Below, one piece after another: positions 39,301-47,626 of a stretch of DNA of 64,000 nt; the stretch's first letter is position 1, and each line of letters opens with the position of its first letter. The notes under the pieces were generated by a model. That model made no database searches, had not been told where the DNA came from, and saw only the letters and a list, made by a program, of their open reading frames with translations. The stretch is from Bacteroidota bacterium (lineage in GTDB: Bacteria > Bacteroidota > Bacteroidia > Bacteroidales > Lentimicrobiaceae): assembly GCA_009773455.1 (NCBI GenBank), contig WSXU01000014.1, positions 1 to 64,000 on the forward strand, read 5' to 3'. The position numbers and the translations under genes are program-made.

Positions 39301-39694
39301 TGAGTTCCTCGGTATTGATCTTTTCGGAAGAGTAACCGATTTCCCTTTTCTCACGCTTCACACCCAATGCAGTTACCACCACTTCTTCCAGTCTTTTGGC
39401 TTCCGGGGTAAGCACAGCATCCACCACGGGTTTTTCTCCCACGGTGATTTCAAGTTTTGAATAGCCCACGAAACTGAACACAAGTACGGCTGATTTTCCG
39501 GGAACGGTGATTTTGTATTTGCCGTTGACATCAGAGGCTGTGCCGGTGCGGGTTCCTTTCACCAGCACGGTAACACCCGGAAGGGTCTGGCCGTCGTCGG
39601 CTCCGGTGATGGTACCGGTAATGGTCCGTTCCTGGGCCAGGGTGGTGAGGCCAAAGAGCAGCAGCATGGTAATGATGGGTATAATTCTTTTCAT
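36368..39694 (-). CDS. SusC/RagA-family TonB-linked outer membrane transporter
   Basis: An 1108-residue TonB-dependent transporter that takes up its ligand together with the SusD-like partner. It has a signal peptide (ending LTTLAQE), an N-terminal carboxypeptidase-regulatory-like domain (about 22-105; TGTITGADDGQTLPGVTV), the plug domain (about 110-240; the SusC signatures VLSALSGRSAGVQISQ and VLKGGAASALYGERGANGVI), and then the 22-stranded barrel to a C-terminal aromatic strand ending ASATF. These are textbook SusC features. The upstream region has no adjacent sigma/anti-sigma or hybrid two-component regulator, so control of this locus is unknown. Confidence 0.95.
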   Translation of the reverse strand: MKRIIPIITMLLLFGLTTLAQERTITGTITGADDGQTLPGVTVLVKGTRTGTASDVNGKYKITVPGKSAVLVFSFVGYSKLEITVGEKPVVDAVLTPEAKRLEEVVVTALGVKREKREIGYSSEKINTEELTRANSGNVLSALSGRSAGVQISQGDGVEGGSTRIVIRGNNNLSRNNQPLIVVDNVPMDNQAGIESVGRGVDWGNGIADINPYDIEDYSVLKGGAASALYGERGANGVILITTKRGKKQSGLGVTYNYNVKISHPYRYRDVQNKYGHGGPISFSETVLHADTNGILQYPGIYGNDNLILDQEGNTSNTAKEFGYYGSAVSWGPEMLGQEILWWDGEMRNYSPQPDNLKMAFRDGITQTHNVSVQGGNDKGTIRMSFTNQDHTPIIYNSNYTRTTVNFGTNIKISEKLKADATLSYVKFKRKNSPMIGEDGNSFSKGFLYSWPRSYQGIDRATYQLADGSRNQLDEYPFRDVDDYLWWNYYNNNTWQDRDKYTGSVALMYDITPWLNATGRISREYSVEQFTSKNKPIDFEGKTGGGYSNSLGKNTNDNMDVLVTASKRNIFNSPVGVRFSLGASRWDYSEYSISGASGTWYYPNMYTFSNITDYIFKLNDDGTTSVENPDIGDPGSSLIPGEYQRRQRTNSAYSFLNLSFKEYLFVELTARNDWSSTLPKDNNSYLYPSASVSFIASEAFKIQEKIPWLNFVKIRGGYAQTANSAAAYQKNFYYKSNMFGGQQATSLPDTIPPIALSPQFVTGYEGGFNLGFFENRIDVDFTVYYKHSYDQILDLPVPVSSGAYNLTINKGELSNKGFEFIINTVPVQKGNFIVKAGLNFARNRNYIISLGGYSDSYHLADIWGLNGPAMDLYEGDEYGTITGYDYVYDVHGNRILDDSGTHYKITDTRVPIGNASPDFTGAFNTELVYKNFRLSALVDTKWGGDIYCGSYVIGLQTGQSPSTLLERDGGGLPYTDPDGVTRNVGVILEGVYEDGTPNDKVVHYYYKYLPNAGGWGKFVSTPGILENTWVKMREISLSYSLPTSVLKRVKVFQSLTLSVVGRDLFYIYTTLPDKINPEGIMGSGNAQGFEWASFPGTRSFTFGASATF

Positions 39695-40066
39695 AGTAAA
39701 AGAATAACGTGTTAATCCGGAAGTGAAGTAAAGATAGTTACAGAATGAATGCCGGTTAAAGTGGTAAACTTAATAAAAATGTTAAAGAAGTGAGCGGAAA
39801 ATGTATAATTTTTTCCGGATACGATCCTATATTCCGGAGATGAACTCTATATTTCTGAATTCACAGGTAAATATTGTTCTTGCCGGAATTATTTTTTGTA
39901 ACTTTCAGCAGTTGGAGCAGCGACGGATTAATGGTAACGGTAGTATATCCAATTAAAATTGCTTATAGATCCGTTCATAAAACAGCGAAATTGCATATGA
40001 TTAATTCTGATTGAACTGACCATAATTCACATCTTGTTCAAACCGAAAGGAAGGGAAATTTACATT
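39695..40066. other. 372-base divergent intergenic region
   Basis: An AT-rich gap between susC (minus) and the esterase gene (plus), presumably holding both promoters. TTGTAACTTTC near 39896 resembles a -7 box with one mismatch. No open frame, RNA gene or repeat stands out. Confidence 0.45.
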
Positions 40067-41395
40067 ATGAAACACAGCCCCCTGTTCAGCATTGGTTTAA
40101 CTATTTTCCTGCTCATCGCGTTCTTAGTTCCTGATCACCTTCAGGCACAGTTCATCAAAATTGACACTTCCTTTTACAGCCCATCCCTGAAGGAAATCAG
40201 AAATGTTACAGTTTTTCTGCCCGGGGAGTATTATAAAGATCAGGCTCAGCAATACTCAACCATTTATTATCTACATGGCTGGGGAGGGAATCAGGAATCC
40301 CTGAATTCCAGCCTGCTCAGGCTGAATGAATTGCTGGAATCGGGAACCATCAGACCGGTTATCCTTATTTGTGCCGACCACTCTTCACTGCCGTTTGGTT
40401 CCGGGGTATATGTGAACTCTGTACTTACGGGGAATTTTGAGGACTATGCCGCCTTTGACGTTGTTGATTGGGTTGAAACCAGCTTCAGGGCAATCCCTGA
40501 GAAAAATGCCAGGGCGCTGTTCGGCCAGTCACTGGGCGCTTATGGCGCTTTCTGGCTGGGAATACAGCACAAGGACCGGTTCAGGGTAATTTCGGCACAT
40601 GCAGGTCAGGTCAACAATGATGTATGGATGCCTGCTGTAAGACTGATGCTGATGCTCGAAAATGAAGACCCCCCCTATTACTACGACTTCTTTGGCTTCA
40701 ATTCAGAAGACCCAATGGTTATTCCGGGATTTTTTACAAAGAGTATGTTTCTGGCAGCCAGCGGATTTTCGCCAGATGAAAATTCCAGCCAGACCTTTAT
40801 CAATCCGAGGATCGTTGAATATCCTTTCAATGAATGGGGTAATCTCATCGACTCGGTCTATAATAAATGGAAGGCGTTTGACATTGCGCAAAGTATCGGT
40901 GACCTGAATCCCTCCGACAGTGTCAGTATCTTATTCGGATGCGGAACCAACGATGAAACCATGGCCTATTTCCCAAACCTGAGATTGAAGGATTCTCTGA
41001 TTTATCATGAACTAAGCTTTGAATTTTTAAGTCACAAGGGCGGTCACGCGATGCCGGATGTTTTTTTAAACAGGTCGATGATCTTTATAGACTCATTGTT
41101 AATGCATCCTACAGTATTCACGGGTGCCGGTCGGTCTGGCAGGCAGATTGAACCAACAGCTTTTCCCAATCCGGTGAAGGAAATAACAACCATCGGTTTA
41201 CTGCCGGGAGAATCGGATATCTCGGTTGAAGTAATAACTGCTGCAGGCATAACCCTTGACCCTGCTGCTTATTCAAAAGAAATCGAAAATCAGAAACTTA
41301 CACTGAATTTCAGGGGTTGCAGGAGCGGCATTTACCTGGTTCAATTCCGGTCAGAAATAAGAGCCGGGTGCATTAAATTAATTGTTGCGGAATAG
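40067..41395 (+). CDS. Secreted esterase-D/feruloyl esterase-like hydrolase with T9SS sorting domain
   Basis: An alpha/beta hydrolase of the putative-esterase (esterase D) family, exported and sorted by T9SS. From the ATG at 40067 it has a signal peptide (ending DHLQAQ), the lid-free esterase fold with YYLHGWGGNQES (oxyanion region), the nucleophile elbow FGQSLGAYGAF, and a late SHKGGHAMPD with a candidate catalytic histidine. The C-terminal ~75 residues (AFPNPVKEITTIGLL, ending SGIYLVQF and IKLIVAE) form a T9SS sorting domain. An ATG 33 bases earlier (40034) adds 11 polar residues before the signal peptide. The substrate could be an acylated glycan or a small ester; the neighbouring SusCD pair favours glycan deacylation, as inference. 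Confidence 0.85.
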   Translation: MKHSPLFSIGLTIFLLIAFLVPDHLQAQFIKIDTSFYSPSLKEIRNVTVFLPGEYYKDQAQQYSTIYYLHGWGGNQESLNSSLLRLNELLESGTIRPVILICADHSSLPFGSGVYVNSVLTGNFEDYAAFDVVDWVETSFRAIPEKNARALFGQSLGAYGAFWLGIQHKDRFRVISAHAGQVNNDVWMPAVRLMLMLENEDPPYYYDFFGFNSEDPMVIPGFFTKSMFLAASGFSPDENSSQTFINPRIVEYPFNEWGNLIDSVYNKWKAFDIAQSIGDLNPSDSVSILFGCGTNDETMAYFPNLRLKDSLIYHELSFEFLSHKGGHAMPDVFLNRSMIFIDSLLMHPTVFTGAGRSGRQIEPTAFPNPVKEITTIGLLPGESDISVEVITAAGITLDPAAYSKEIENQKLTLNFRGCRSGIYLVQFRSEIRAGCIKLIVAE

Positions 41396-41742
41396 AAAAC
41401 AGATAATAATGAAAATGCCTGGTTCCGGTTTTCTTCTGTTCCTTTTGCCTTTGGCTTATATGCGATTTTGCCATGGCACTCATTTATTTAATCATTGTTA
41501 TCCGGGGAAAGTTTCGAATAGAGTTATAAAACATTGATATTGTTGCTTTTTGAAAATAGTTGTAGAACAGCACCTTACTTTTTCAAATTTGCCACCAAAG
41601 CACTAAATCACCAAAAAACACCAATTTAATTTATTCATTTTGTGTAACCTGTCTGCCGACAGGCAGTCTTGGAGTCTTGGAGTCTTGGTGGCAGGAAAAT
41701 TTTTGATTTTTCCCGGACAATAATGCTAATTAATAATCATTT
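41396..41742. other. 347-base gap with a GCCACCAAAGCACTAA repeat
   Basis: Bases 41590-41690 hold GCCACCAAAGCACTAAATCACC and a TCTTGGAGTCTTGG duplication, in the inverted orientation of the repeat ends between susC and susD. The rest is AT-rich with no open frame. Confidence 0.5.
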
Positions 41743-42363
41743 ATGAAAGCAATCTTTTTCTCTTTACTGATGCTGATGTCTGTATACAGCATAAGTGCTC
41801 AATCCCTGAAAGAAGCAGATAGGTTGATACCGTGGGATTATGTCAGTCAATCCATCCGCAAGGCTAATAAAACGGTTATGGGGATTGAATCAAGCGTGAA
41901 CTTGAGCATTGTAGCTGCGCTCACCGAAAACAATGCCTGCCGGAAAGGCGCCAACGACGGCCGGTTGGATCTGAATATCCACTGGTTCAATGCAGCCGAC
42001 GAAACGGGGGCTTTTATGCTTCAGATGATGAAGGATATGAATGGCGTTGGGCAGGAGAAGGATAATTTTCAGATGAAGGCAAGTTCCGGAGCAGGAGAAG
42101 TGAAGACAGAGGAATGGTCAGGGGGAACCCTCTGGTATGAAGAAAATGAGCGTGCCTGTATGAACGAAATTTCCGGCCCGACCGGGATCACCGAATTGTC
42201 GACGCATGCCAGGTTTTTTCTTTTCAACGGAGCGTCAATCATCAAAATAGAAGTGGGTGGGATGAACAATATCGCCACCACAAAGGCGATCATCGCCAGA
42301 ACACTCGGGCTGATCAGGGAGTTTGATTTTTCGGTGCTGAAAAATCTGAGTGGGTCGGAGTAG
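41743..42363 (+). CDS. Secreted protein of unknown function
   Basis: A 206-residue protein with a clear signal peptide (MKAIFFSLLMLMSVYSISAQS). I do not recognise a domain. The mature part is mixed alpha/beta with two short cysteine-bearing segments (NNACRKGAND and ERACMNEIS), which may form a disulfide in the periplasm. The C-terminal part (NIATTKAIIARTLGLIREFDF) is helical. The next gene is a small membrane protein on the same strand about 130 bases away. No function is inferred. Confidence 0.65.
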   Translation: MKAIFFSLLMLMSVYSISAQSLKEADRLIPWDYVSQSIRKANKTVMGIESSVNLSIVAALTENNACRKGANDGRLDLNIHWFNAADETGAFMLQMMKDMNGVGQEKDNFQMKASSGAGEVKTEEWSGGTLWYEENERACMNEISGPTGITELSTHARFFLFNGASIIKIEVGGMNNIATTKAIIARTLGLIREFDFSVLKNLSGSE

Positions 42364-42455
42364 GTGATTGAATTAAATTAGCCGGCATGTCCGGAGATCC
42401 TACGCAAACCTTGTTCTTACGCGCATATTTACGATATCAGAAGCAAACACCTTAT

Positions 42456-42463
42456 TATTTTTG
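42456..42463 (+). promoter_or_regulatory. Candidate -7 box for the small membrane protein gene
   Basis: TATTTTTG matches TAnnTTTG exactly and lies 31 bases before the ATG at 42494. No clear -33 element is seen. Confidence 0.35.
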
Positions 42464-42493
42464 GACCGGAAATCGTCGTTTCTTAAAAAAGTC

Positions 42494-42835
42494 ATGAGCA
42501 ATAAGACAAAACTGATGCTGATTAAAATGATCCACACCCTGGTTTGGCTGTTTTTCAATGTGGTGATCTTTTATATGCTTTACGCCGTGATCGTGAATAA
42601 GCTGGACCTCTGGCTCTGGATTGGTTACGGGTTATTCGTTCTCGAAGGGATTACACTGCTTGTTTTTAAATTTTTCTGTCCCCTGACGATCATAGCCAGA
42701 AAATATTCCGATTCAACCAGGGCCAATTTTGATATTTATCTTCCGCATTGGCTGGCAAAGTACAATAAACTGATTTATACTTCACTGCTGGGAATCATCT
42801 TCATCATAACAATTTACCAGTTAATTGAACCCTGA
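42494..42835 (+). CDS. Small three-helix membrane protein, possibly DUF2784-related
   Basis: A 113-residue membrane protein with three predicted transmembrane helices (about 10-32, 38-58 and 85-108). The motif FFCPLTIIARKY between helices two and three resembles the CPLT motif of DUF2784 proteins, a family of unknown role; the match is short and tentative. I chose the ATG at 42494. An open frame back to a TTG at 42461 exists, but that TTG lies inside TATTTTTG (42456-42463), which looks like a promoter -7 box. Confidence 0.6.
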   Translation: MSNKTKLMLIKMIHTLVWLFFNVVIFYMLYAVIVNKLDLWLWIGYGLFVLEGITLLVFKFFCPLTIIARKYSDSTRANFDIYLPHWLAKYNKLIYTSLLGIIFIITIYQLIEP

Positions 42836-42866
42836 TCCGGCTGGACGGAAGATTCTGCTGAAAATC

Positions 42867-43008
42867 AAAGAGGCTGTCTCATAAGTTAGTATAGGCTTCG
42901 TTCCGATAGCTATCGGAATCGCTCAGCCTGACTTCTGATAATTAATCTATTGTCATATTGAGCGTAGTCGAAATACAGACAATTTGTGGCTTTTGAGACA
43001 GTCTCTTT
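42867..43008. mobile_element. MITE-like element with 19-bp terminal inverted repeats
   Basis: The ends AAAGAGGCTGTCTCATAAG (42867-42885) and its near-perfect inverse (42990-43008) differ at two positions. The sequence GAG(A/G)CTGTCTCA(A/T)AAG is typical of insertion-sequence termini in Bacteroidota. The 142-bp element carries no open frame, so it would need a transposase from elsewhere. It contains the palindrome TTCCGATAGCTATCGGAA. No clear target duplication was found. Confidence 0.65.
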
Positions 43009-43051
43009 TACCTCTGTGTTGATGCAATCCCTGCTTCCTCAGTTGTAAAAA

Positions 43052-45373
43052 CTATTTTACCACAATTTTCACCTGCCTGGTCTCATTGCTGCCCGACATT
43101 TTTGCAAAATAGATTCCGGTCCCAACGCGGCTTCCGGTCTGGTTGGTTAAATCCCATCCGGCGGTCTGGCGACCTCTATCCATTTGCTGGTTCAGCAATT
43201 CCTTGACTATTCTGCCCTGCAAGTCATAAATCACGAGTTGAACAGAACCTGACTGTTTGTTGTCAAAACCAATCACAGTTTTTGAGGTAGCCGGGTTTGG
43301 CCAGACCGACATGGTGTTTTCAGGTTGGGCAAACGGCCGGGCTGTAATGCCGACCGGGTCGGTGACTACGTCAAGAACGGTTATTCCCCTGCCTTTGGTG
43401 CTCATCCACAATTCATAGCCACCTTCCGTTTCTCGGATCTTAATGTCTTTAATATTGGAATTCGGCAGGCCACCCCATTGGGGGACACCACCCGGAGCCG
43501 AAGGGAATACTTCGATGTTTACTCCATCGTATGCCAGTATTCCGGCATCGTTTGAAGGATATTCCGAATCATATTGCATCCAGAGTTTCCCATCGGGGGA
43601 AAAGGCCATAGGTCGTACATGCTCTCCGGGGAATGGCCATCCTTCATCGTATGACCAGGTGCGGTACAGACCTGTATTTGAATCGTAACGGATCAGCGTA
43701 CTTCCTGTGCTTGTAAACTGAGACCAGGTGCCGGTCCATACAATGCCATCATTGTCTATGGCAAGCCCGGTAAACCAGGCGGCACTGCCCGGGAAATTCT
43801 CAATCGGCAGGCTCAATGAGTTGACCCCGTCTGTCCGTAGTATTTCATAGTCGGTTTGCGCCCAGATGGTGCCTGGGAGGGTGGGGTCCGCTTTGATGAG
43901 CAATCCCCAGCCGGTGATGGGCAAGGTGACCCATTCGGGCACATTTTCATCGAAGTACCTGATGTTGTAGTATTCCCCGAGGCTCCACATCCGGCCCTGA
44001 GAGTCTTCAACAAATCCTTTCGATGCTGATAACTGATCTTCAAGTGGATGGAAATCCGCACCGTCCCAGGAATGGATTCCGTTAAAAGTAGGGTTGAATA
44101 CCACATCACCATTGGATGGTCTGTAGCATATCGCCTGGGTATTGTCAGCCTGGTAAGGGAAAGGATAACCAAGACCGTAATTGTATTCATTGAATCCCGT
44201 CCAGCGGGTGCCGTCGAACATCTGGAAACCTCCAACGCCCGAGCCTGCATTTCCGGCCATCCAGACATTGCCCTGATTGTCGAGGGAGAGATCTTCAACA
44301 AAATAGTCGATCTGAGAAGTGTTTGTGATCCGGTACCGTTGCCATTCACCCGAGCTGACATCACGCTTAGCCGCGCCCCCGATGCCGCAGACCCATACAT
44401 TACCCTGTTCATCGGTATCAACACTGCTGGTAAATTCTCCCGGACGCCAGGTGCCATAGTTATGCCATGTGTTTCCGTCAAACTGCCAGGTTTCACCGGT
44501 GGTCGTTACCAGTAATGCATTGCCGTTTCCATAAGCCCTGAAGGCATCGATGTAAAAGCTTACATTTTCATAAGGAGGGGTAGGGTAGACCCAGACTCCA
44601 TCGGGACGCTGGTACTCCAGGGTTTCCCAGTTGCCGTCAACCGACATGCGTAATGCCCAGAAATTTCCGGCATCATCCACACAGTCTTTACCGGGCAATC
44701 CGGCGATATCACCGATCGCTTCCGGCAAGTAGTAACTATATTCTTCAGTTAAGCTGTTAAAAGTGAAGACATTGCCGAAATAGGTGTCGGCCGACCATAC
44801 GAGGTAGCTGCCATCGGGTTTGGGCTGAACAGCAATCCGGGTATTTGAGCCTTCCCAGGTTGACCACTGCTTGCTTTTCGGATTGTAACGTACGAGAGCG
44901 CCACTGGTGAACCATAGCGTGCTGTCAGGCGCCAGGTCAACATCAAAAGTGAAACCTTGCAAAGCAGAATTGCCGGCATCGAACTTTTCGACCGTTGAAA
45001 TGCCTTCCTGAGGATTGAATTTCAATGCCCCGGCAAAATTTCCCATCCATAGATTGTGATCATAATCCTCAACAATGTCCAGTATCTGAACCTCGGCATT
45101 GTCGAATGAGCCAAGGATGGCGTAGTCTACATTGGAGTAGTTAACCCACCGGTTATCTGCCTGGCTGAATTTTGCGAAACCACCTTCACCCCAGTTTCCG
45201 GTGTTCGCGGCGATATATGGATCTCCGTTTTCGTCGACCCAGAGTGAGGTGGCATTGTCACCCTGTATACCGGTGTTTCCCGGACGGTAATAGCGCCATG
45301 AATATTCCGGTGCCTGCGAAAACAAAGCTGCCGGAATAAGAATCATAAAAAGAAGGGTAAGGATGTTTTTCAT
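43052..45373 (-). CDS. Secreted beta-propeller (two-component-regulator propeller type) protein with T9SS domain
   Basis: A 773-residue exported protein built from repeated propeller blades of the Reg_prop type. Many units end in N-x-W(V/M)G or L-W-M/V followed by an aspartate-rich loop, for example LWMGNFAGALKFNP, VWVCGIGGAAKRD and VWMAGNAGSGVGGF. After a signal peptide (ending LFSQ) the blades fill about residues 25-690, and a T9SS sorting domain (VWPNPATSKTVIGF onward) closes the protein. Blades like these usually form the sensor part of hybrid two-component proteins, but here there is no kinase. Ligand unknown; surface binding or adhesion is possible. Its promoter (45400-45407) lies just upstream. 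Confidence 0.85.
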   Translation of the reverse strand: MKNILTLLFMILIPAALFSQAPEYSWRYYRPGNTGIQGDNATSLWVDENGDPYIAANTGNWGEGGFAKFSQADNRWVNYSNVDYAILGSFDNAEVQILDIVEDYDHNLWMGNFAGALKFNPQEGISTVEKFDAGNSALQGFTFDVDLAPDSTLWFTSGALVRYNPKSKQWSTWEGSNTRIAVQPKPDGSYLVWSADTYFGNVFTFNSLTEEYSYYLPEAIGDIAGLPGKDCVDDAGNFWALRMSVDGNWETLEYQRPDGVWVYPTPPYENVSFYIDAFRAYGNGNALLVTTTGETWQFDGNTWHNYGTWRPGEFTSSVDTDEQGNVWVCGIGGAAKRDVSSGEWQRYRITNTSQIDYFVEDLSLDNQGNVWMAGNAGSGVGGFQMFDGTRWTGFNEYNYGLGYPFPYQADNTQAICYRPSNGDVVFNPTFNGIHSWDGADFHPLEDQLSASKGFVEDSQGRMWSLGEYYNIRYFDENVPEWVTLPITGWGLLIKADPTLPGTIWAQTDYEILRTDGVNSLSLPIENFPGSAAWFTGLAIDNDGIVWTGTWSQFTSTGSTLIRYDSNTGLYRTWSYDEGWPFPGEHVRPMAFSPDGKLWMQYDSEYPSNDAGILAYDGVNIEVFPSAPGGVPQWGGLPNSNIKDIKIRETEGGYELWMSTKGRGITVLDVVTDPVGITARPFAQPENTMSVWPNPATSKTVIGFDNKQSGSVQLVIYDLQGRIVKELLNQQMDRGRQTAGWDLTNQTGSRVGTGIYFAKMSGSNETRQVKIVVK

Positions 45374-45399
45374 GTTGAATATTTTTGGTGAATCCGTGC

Positions 45400-45407
45400 A
45401 AACATAA
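45400..45407 (-). promoter_or_regulatory. Promoter -7 box for the propeller protein
   Basis: On the minus strand TATGTTTG followed by CACGG is an exact TAnnTTTG match. A TTTCG 19 bases upstream could serve as the -33 element. The leader would be only about 20 bases. Confidence 0.5.
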
Positions 45408-45800
45408 ACTCCTGGGGTGTTTCTGCGAAATTCAATATGCCGTGCCGGAATTAATTAATGATGAGCGGGTAAAAACAGTGTCTGAATAAACAGTGTATGA
45501 AGATAATTGTTGGGAGAATGAGTGTTATGTGACTTGATTTCATTCTGTTTCTTCGTGACTATCCCATCACTCCATGTAAATCGGAAGGGGCAGATACTGC
45601 TTTTACTTTGATTCTGTTTTAAAGCCTTTTTTGTCCTCCCCCTGGTCATAGAGGGAGTCAGAGGGGGTAATTTCTTTTGGTGGTAATCTTAAGTCGGTCA
45701 CTTTAAAATAACTGATTGAGAAGCAATGAACAAAGCAGCATTGAAAATCAACCCAATGTGTTGATTTTAAGTAAATGAATGGTATCCTCAAAAAAAAATG
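45408..45800. other. Intergenic stretch before the ECF sigma gene
   Basis: The gap between the propeller protein and the ECF sigma gene is AT-rich. Around 45636-45670 it has CCTCCCCCTGGTCATAGAGGGAG and GAGGGGG, a short dispersed repeat. A 67-codon minus-strand frame there is judged spurious. Confidence 0.45.
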
Positions 45801-45816
45801 TAACATTTGTATACAA
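45801..45816 (+). promoter_or_regulatory. Putative promoter/operator of the ECF sigma gene
   Basis: TAACATTTG (45801-45809) resembles a Bacteroidota -7 box and is fused to the perfect 10-base palindrome TTGTATACAA (45807-45816), about 32 bases before the sigma start. The layout suggests autoregulation; that is inference. Confidence 0.4.
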
Positions 45817-45847
45817 TGACGATCTTATTGCCGGAACAGATCAGAAG

Positions 45848-46372
45848 ATGAAAGCAAAAGAAGAACAGTTCAGAGAGATAGTAGCAGCACATCAGGGTCG
45901 CGTGTGGAATGTCTGCAGGCAATACGCACGTTCGATTGATGATGCAAGGGATCTGCAGCAGGAGGTGATGATCAATGTCTGGCGCAATCTGGAATCATTC
46001 CGGGGCGAGGCTTTGCTCAGCACCTGGATATACCGTATTGCGGTAAACACCTGCCTCAGCTACATACTCAAAGAAAACAGGCGATCGGCATTCACACTTT
46101 CAATGGATGCAAATAGCATTGCAACACTAATGCAAAGCGATGATGCACAGGAGAAAATTGAAACCGAACGAAAACTGGACCTTCTTCATAATGCGATCAA
46201 CCGGCTGACTGTGATTGATAAACTTTTGATTTCTCTTGCCATCGAAAAGGTAACAACCCGCGAAATGGCTGAAATCATCGGAATTACAGAACCCAATGTA
46301 CGCACCAAACTTCACCGGATAAGGGAAGAACTGCGTATCATGATGAAAGGAGGCAATTATGAATCAGAATGA
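45848..46372 (+). CDS. ECF-type RNA polymerase sigma factor
   Basis: A 174-residue extracytoplasmic-function sigma factor that would redirect RNA polymerase in response to an envelope or stress signal. Region 2 (about 8-75) has RDLQQEVMINVWRNLESFRG and LSTWIYRIAVNTCLSY, and region 4 (about 115-165) has a helix-turn-helix (TTREMAEIIGITEPNVRTKLHRIREEL, in parts). I chose MKAKEEQFREIV at 45848; an ATG at 45779 precedes the putative promoter and would add 23 unconserved residues. It overlaps the next gene by 14 bases, so the two are translationally coupled. That partner is the likely regulator of this sigma factor. Confidence 0.9.
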   Translation: MKAKEEQFREIVAAHQGRVWNVCRQYARSIDDARDLQQEVMINVWRNLESFRGEALLSTWIYRIAVNTCLSYILKENRRSAFTLSMDANSIATLMQSDDAQEKIETERKLDLLHNAINRLTVIDKLLISLAIEKVTTREMAEIIGITEPNVRTKLHRIREELRIMMKGGNYESE

Positions 46373-46934
46373 TGAAATTACAAACGGAAGAAATACCATT
46401 GACATAGATGACCTGATCAGCCGCACAAAGGCTGAAGACAGCCGGAACAGCAAACTGATGAAATCCGTATTCTATCTTTACCTGTTTTGCTCGGTTCTTT
46501 ACATGCTGCTCTATGTGGTCAATCCCGATCCGGACCTTACAAGGTTCGACCGTCTTGCGGGCCTGTGTTATGTATCGGCATTTGTCATCGGTACTTTTTT
46601 CTTCCGGAAGGAATATAAATATCTTAAAAATGTGGAATACGCTGTTCCTATGCTGCAGCTTCTTAAACAGAATGAAGTCAGATACAGGCTTTTCAGCCAT
46701 AAATGGTGGTATGTGATACTGATCGTCCTGCTCATAGGTGCCGGGCTGAGTATTTCTTTCACCAATCCGATGCGTTTTGGTATGTATTCAACATCTGAGA
46801 AACTTGTTGTTATCCATGGTATCTACTGGAGTGTACTGACGATTTCCGGATATGTCGGTTACCGAATCTGGAAAAAGCGCTCCTGGCCCATCTGGAAAGA
46901 TTCAAAAGCCCTTCTGAAAGAACTGGAAAGTTGA
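46359..46934 (+). CDS. Four-helix membrane protein coupled to the ECF sigma factor
   Basis: A 191-residue membrane protein with a 40-residue polar N-terminus and four predicted transmembrane helices (about 37-58, 68-84, 112-131 and 148-163). It overlaps the sigma gene by 14 bases. Position and topology fit an anti-sigma factor or a membrane sensor that holds the sigma factor, but it lacks the classic zinc-binding anti-sigma motif (HxxxCxxC), so it would act by a different contact. I do not recognise the family. Confidence 0.75.
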   Translation: MNQNDEITNGRNTIDIDDLISRTKAEDSRNSKLMKSVFYLYLFCSVLYMLLYVVNPDPDLTRFDRLAGLCYVSAFVIGTFFFRKEYKYLKNVEYAVPMLQLLKQNEVRYRLFSHKWWYVILIVLLIGAGLSISFTNPMRFGMYSTSEKLVVIHGIYWSVLTISGYVGYRIWKKRSWPIWKDSKALLKELES

Positions 46935-47194
46935 ATCCATTATCTTCATTTTACAACAGGGATACGAATTATCGTGTCCTTTTTTTTATGTACCCGTCTT
47001 TTTCCTTTTCTATTGGCGGAATCAGCGCCTTAAATTCCTGGCTGTATAAACATCAATACTGAAAATTTCCTACTTTTATGGTGCAATCTGCCATTCCGGC
47101 AATGAGATGCAGCAACGGTTATTATACACAGATAATCGACTGGTTTTGATTGGCTTCACATTGTTTCCCGGAATGACCCTTAAATAAAATAGAA

Positions 47195-47599
47195 ATGAAA
47201 AACCGATTCTTATGCCCTTCGTGCAGGTCAGATCTTAAAATTAAAAATTCTGTGATTTTTTCAGCACAGACCGAAAATGGAATCAGAGGTCTGGTCTTGT
47301 TCAGCCCTGAACTTGGTAACTATTCAATCCTGCATGTTCCGTCATTTACCTATAATGCCGGTGATCACATCGATTTTTTCTGCCCTGTGTGCCATGCCAG
47401 CCTCGGCATACCTGAAGTTAACCGCGACCTGGCTGAGATCATTATGATTGATGAAAAACAGGTGGAATACAAGATTATTTTTTCTGAAATTGCCGGAAAA
47501 CAATGCACCGTGAAAATCAAGGAAAACACCATTGTTGAGTCCTTTGGCGATGATGCCGGCGAGTTTTCAAATTTCTGGGGAGTGGGACCGACTTACTAA
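47195..47599 (+). CDS. Small protein with a CxxC...CxxC zinc-ribbon pattern
   Basis: A 134-residue protein with two metal-knuckle pairs, CPSC (about 7-10) and CPVC (about 64-67), separated by a beta-rich segment. The pattern is that of a zinc ribbon or rubredoxin-like fold. The C-terminal half is acidic and strand-forming (IIFSEIAGKQCTVKIKENT). Soluble, no signal peptide. I do not recognise the family or a function. A TACTTTTA sequence upstream, near 47071, is a weak -7 candidate. Confidence 0.7.
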   Translation: MKNRFLCPSCRSDLKIKNSVIFSAQTENGIRGLVLFSPELGNYSILHVPSFTYNAGDHIDFFCPVCHASLGIPEVNRDLAEIIMIDEKQVEYKIIFSEIAGKQCTVKIKENTIVESFGDDAGEFSNFWGVGPTY

Positions 47600-47626
47600 A
47601 CTTTCAGCAGACTAATAAACGCTGAA

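Noticed and set aside
42461-42493. A TTG start that lengthens the small membrane protein
   Set aside because: The TTG overlaps a TATTTTTG promoter-like box; the ATG at 42494 is preferred.
45603-45806. A 67-codon minus-strand frame before the ECF sigma gene
   Set aside because: It runs across a dispersed CCTCCCCCTGG repeat and has no recognisable features.
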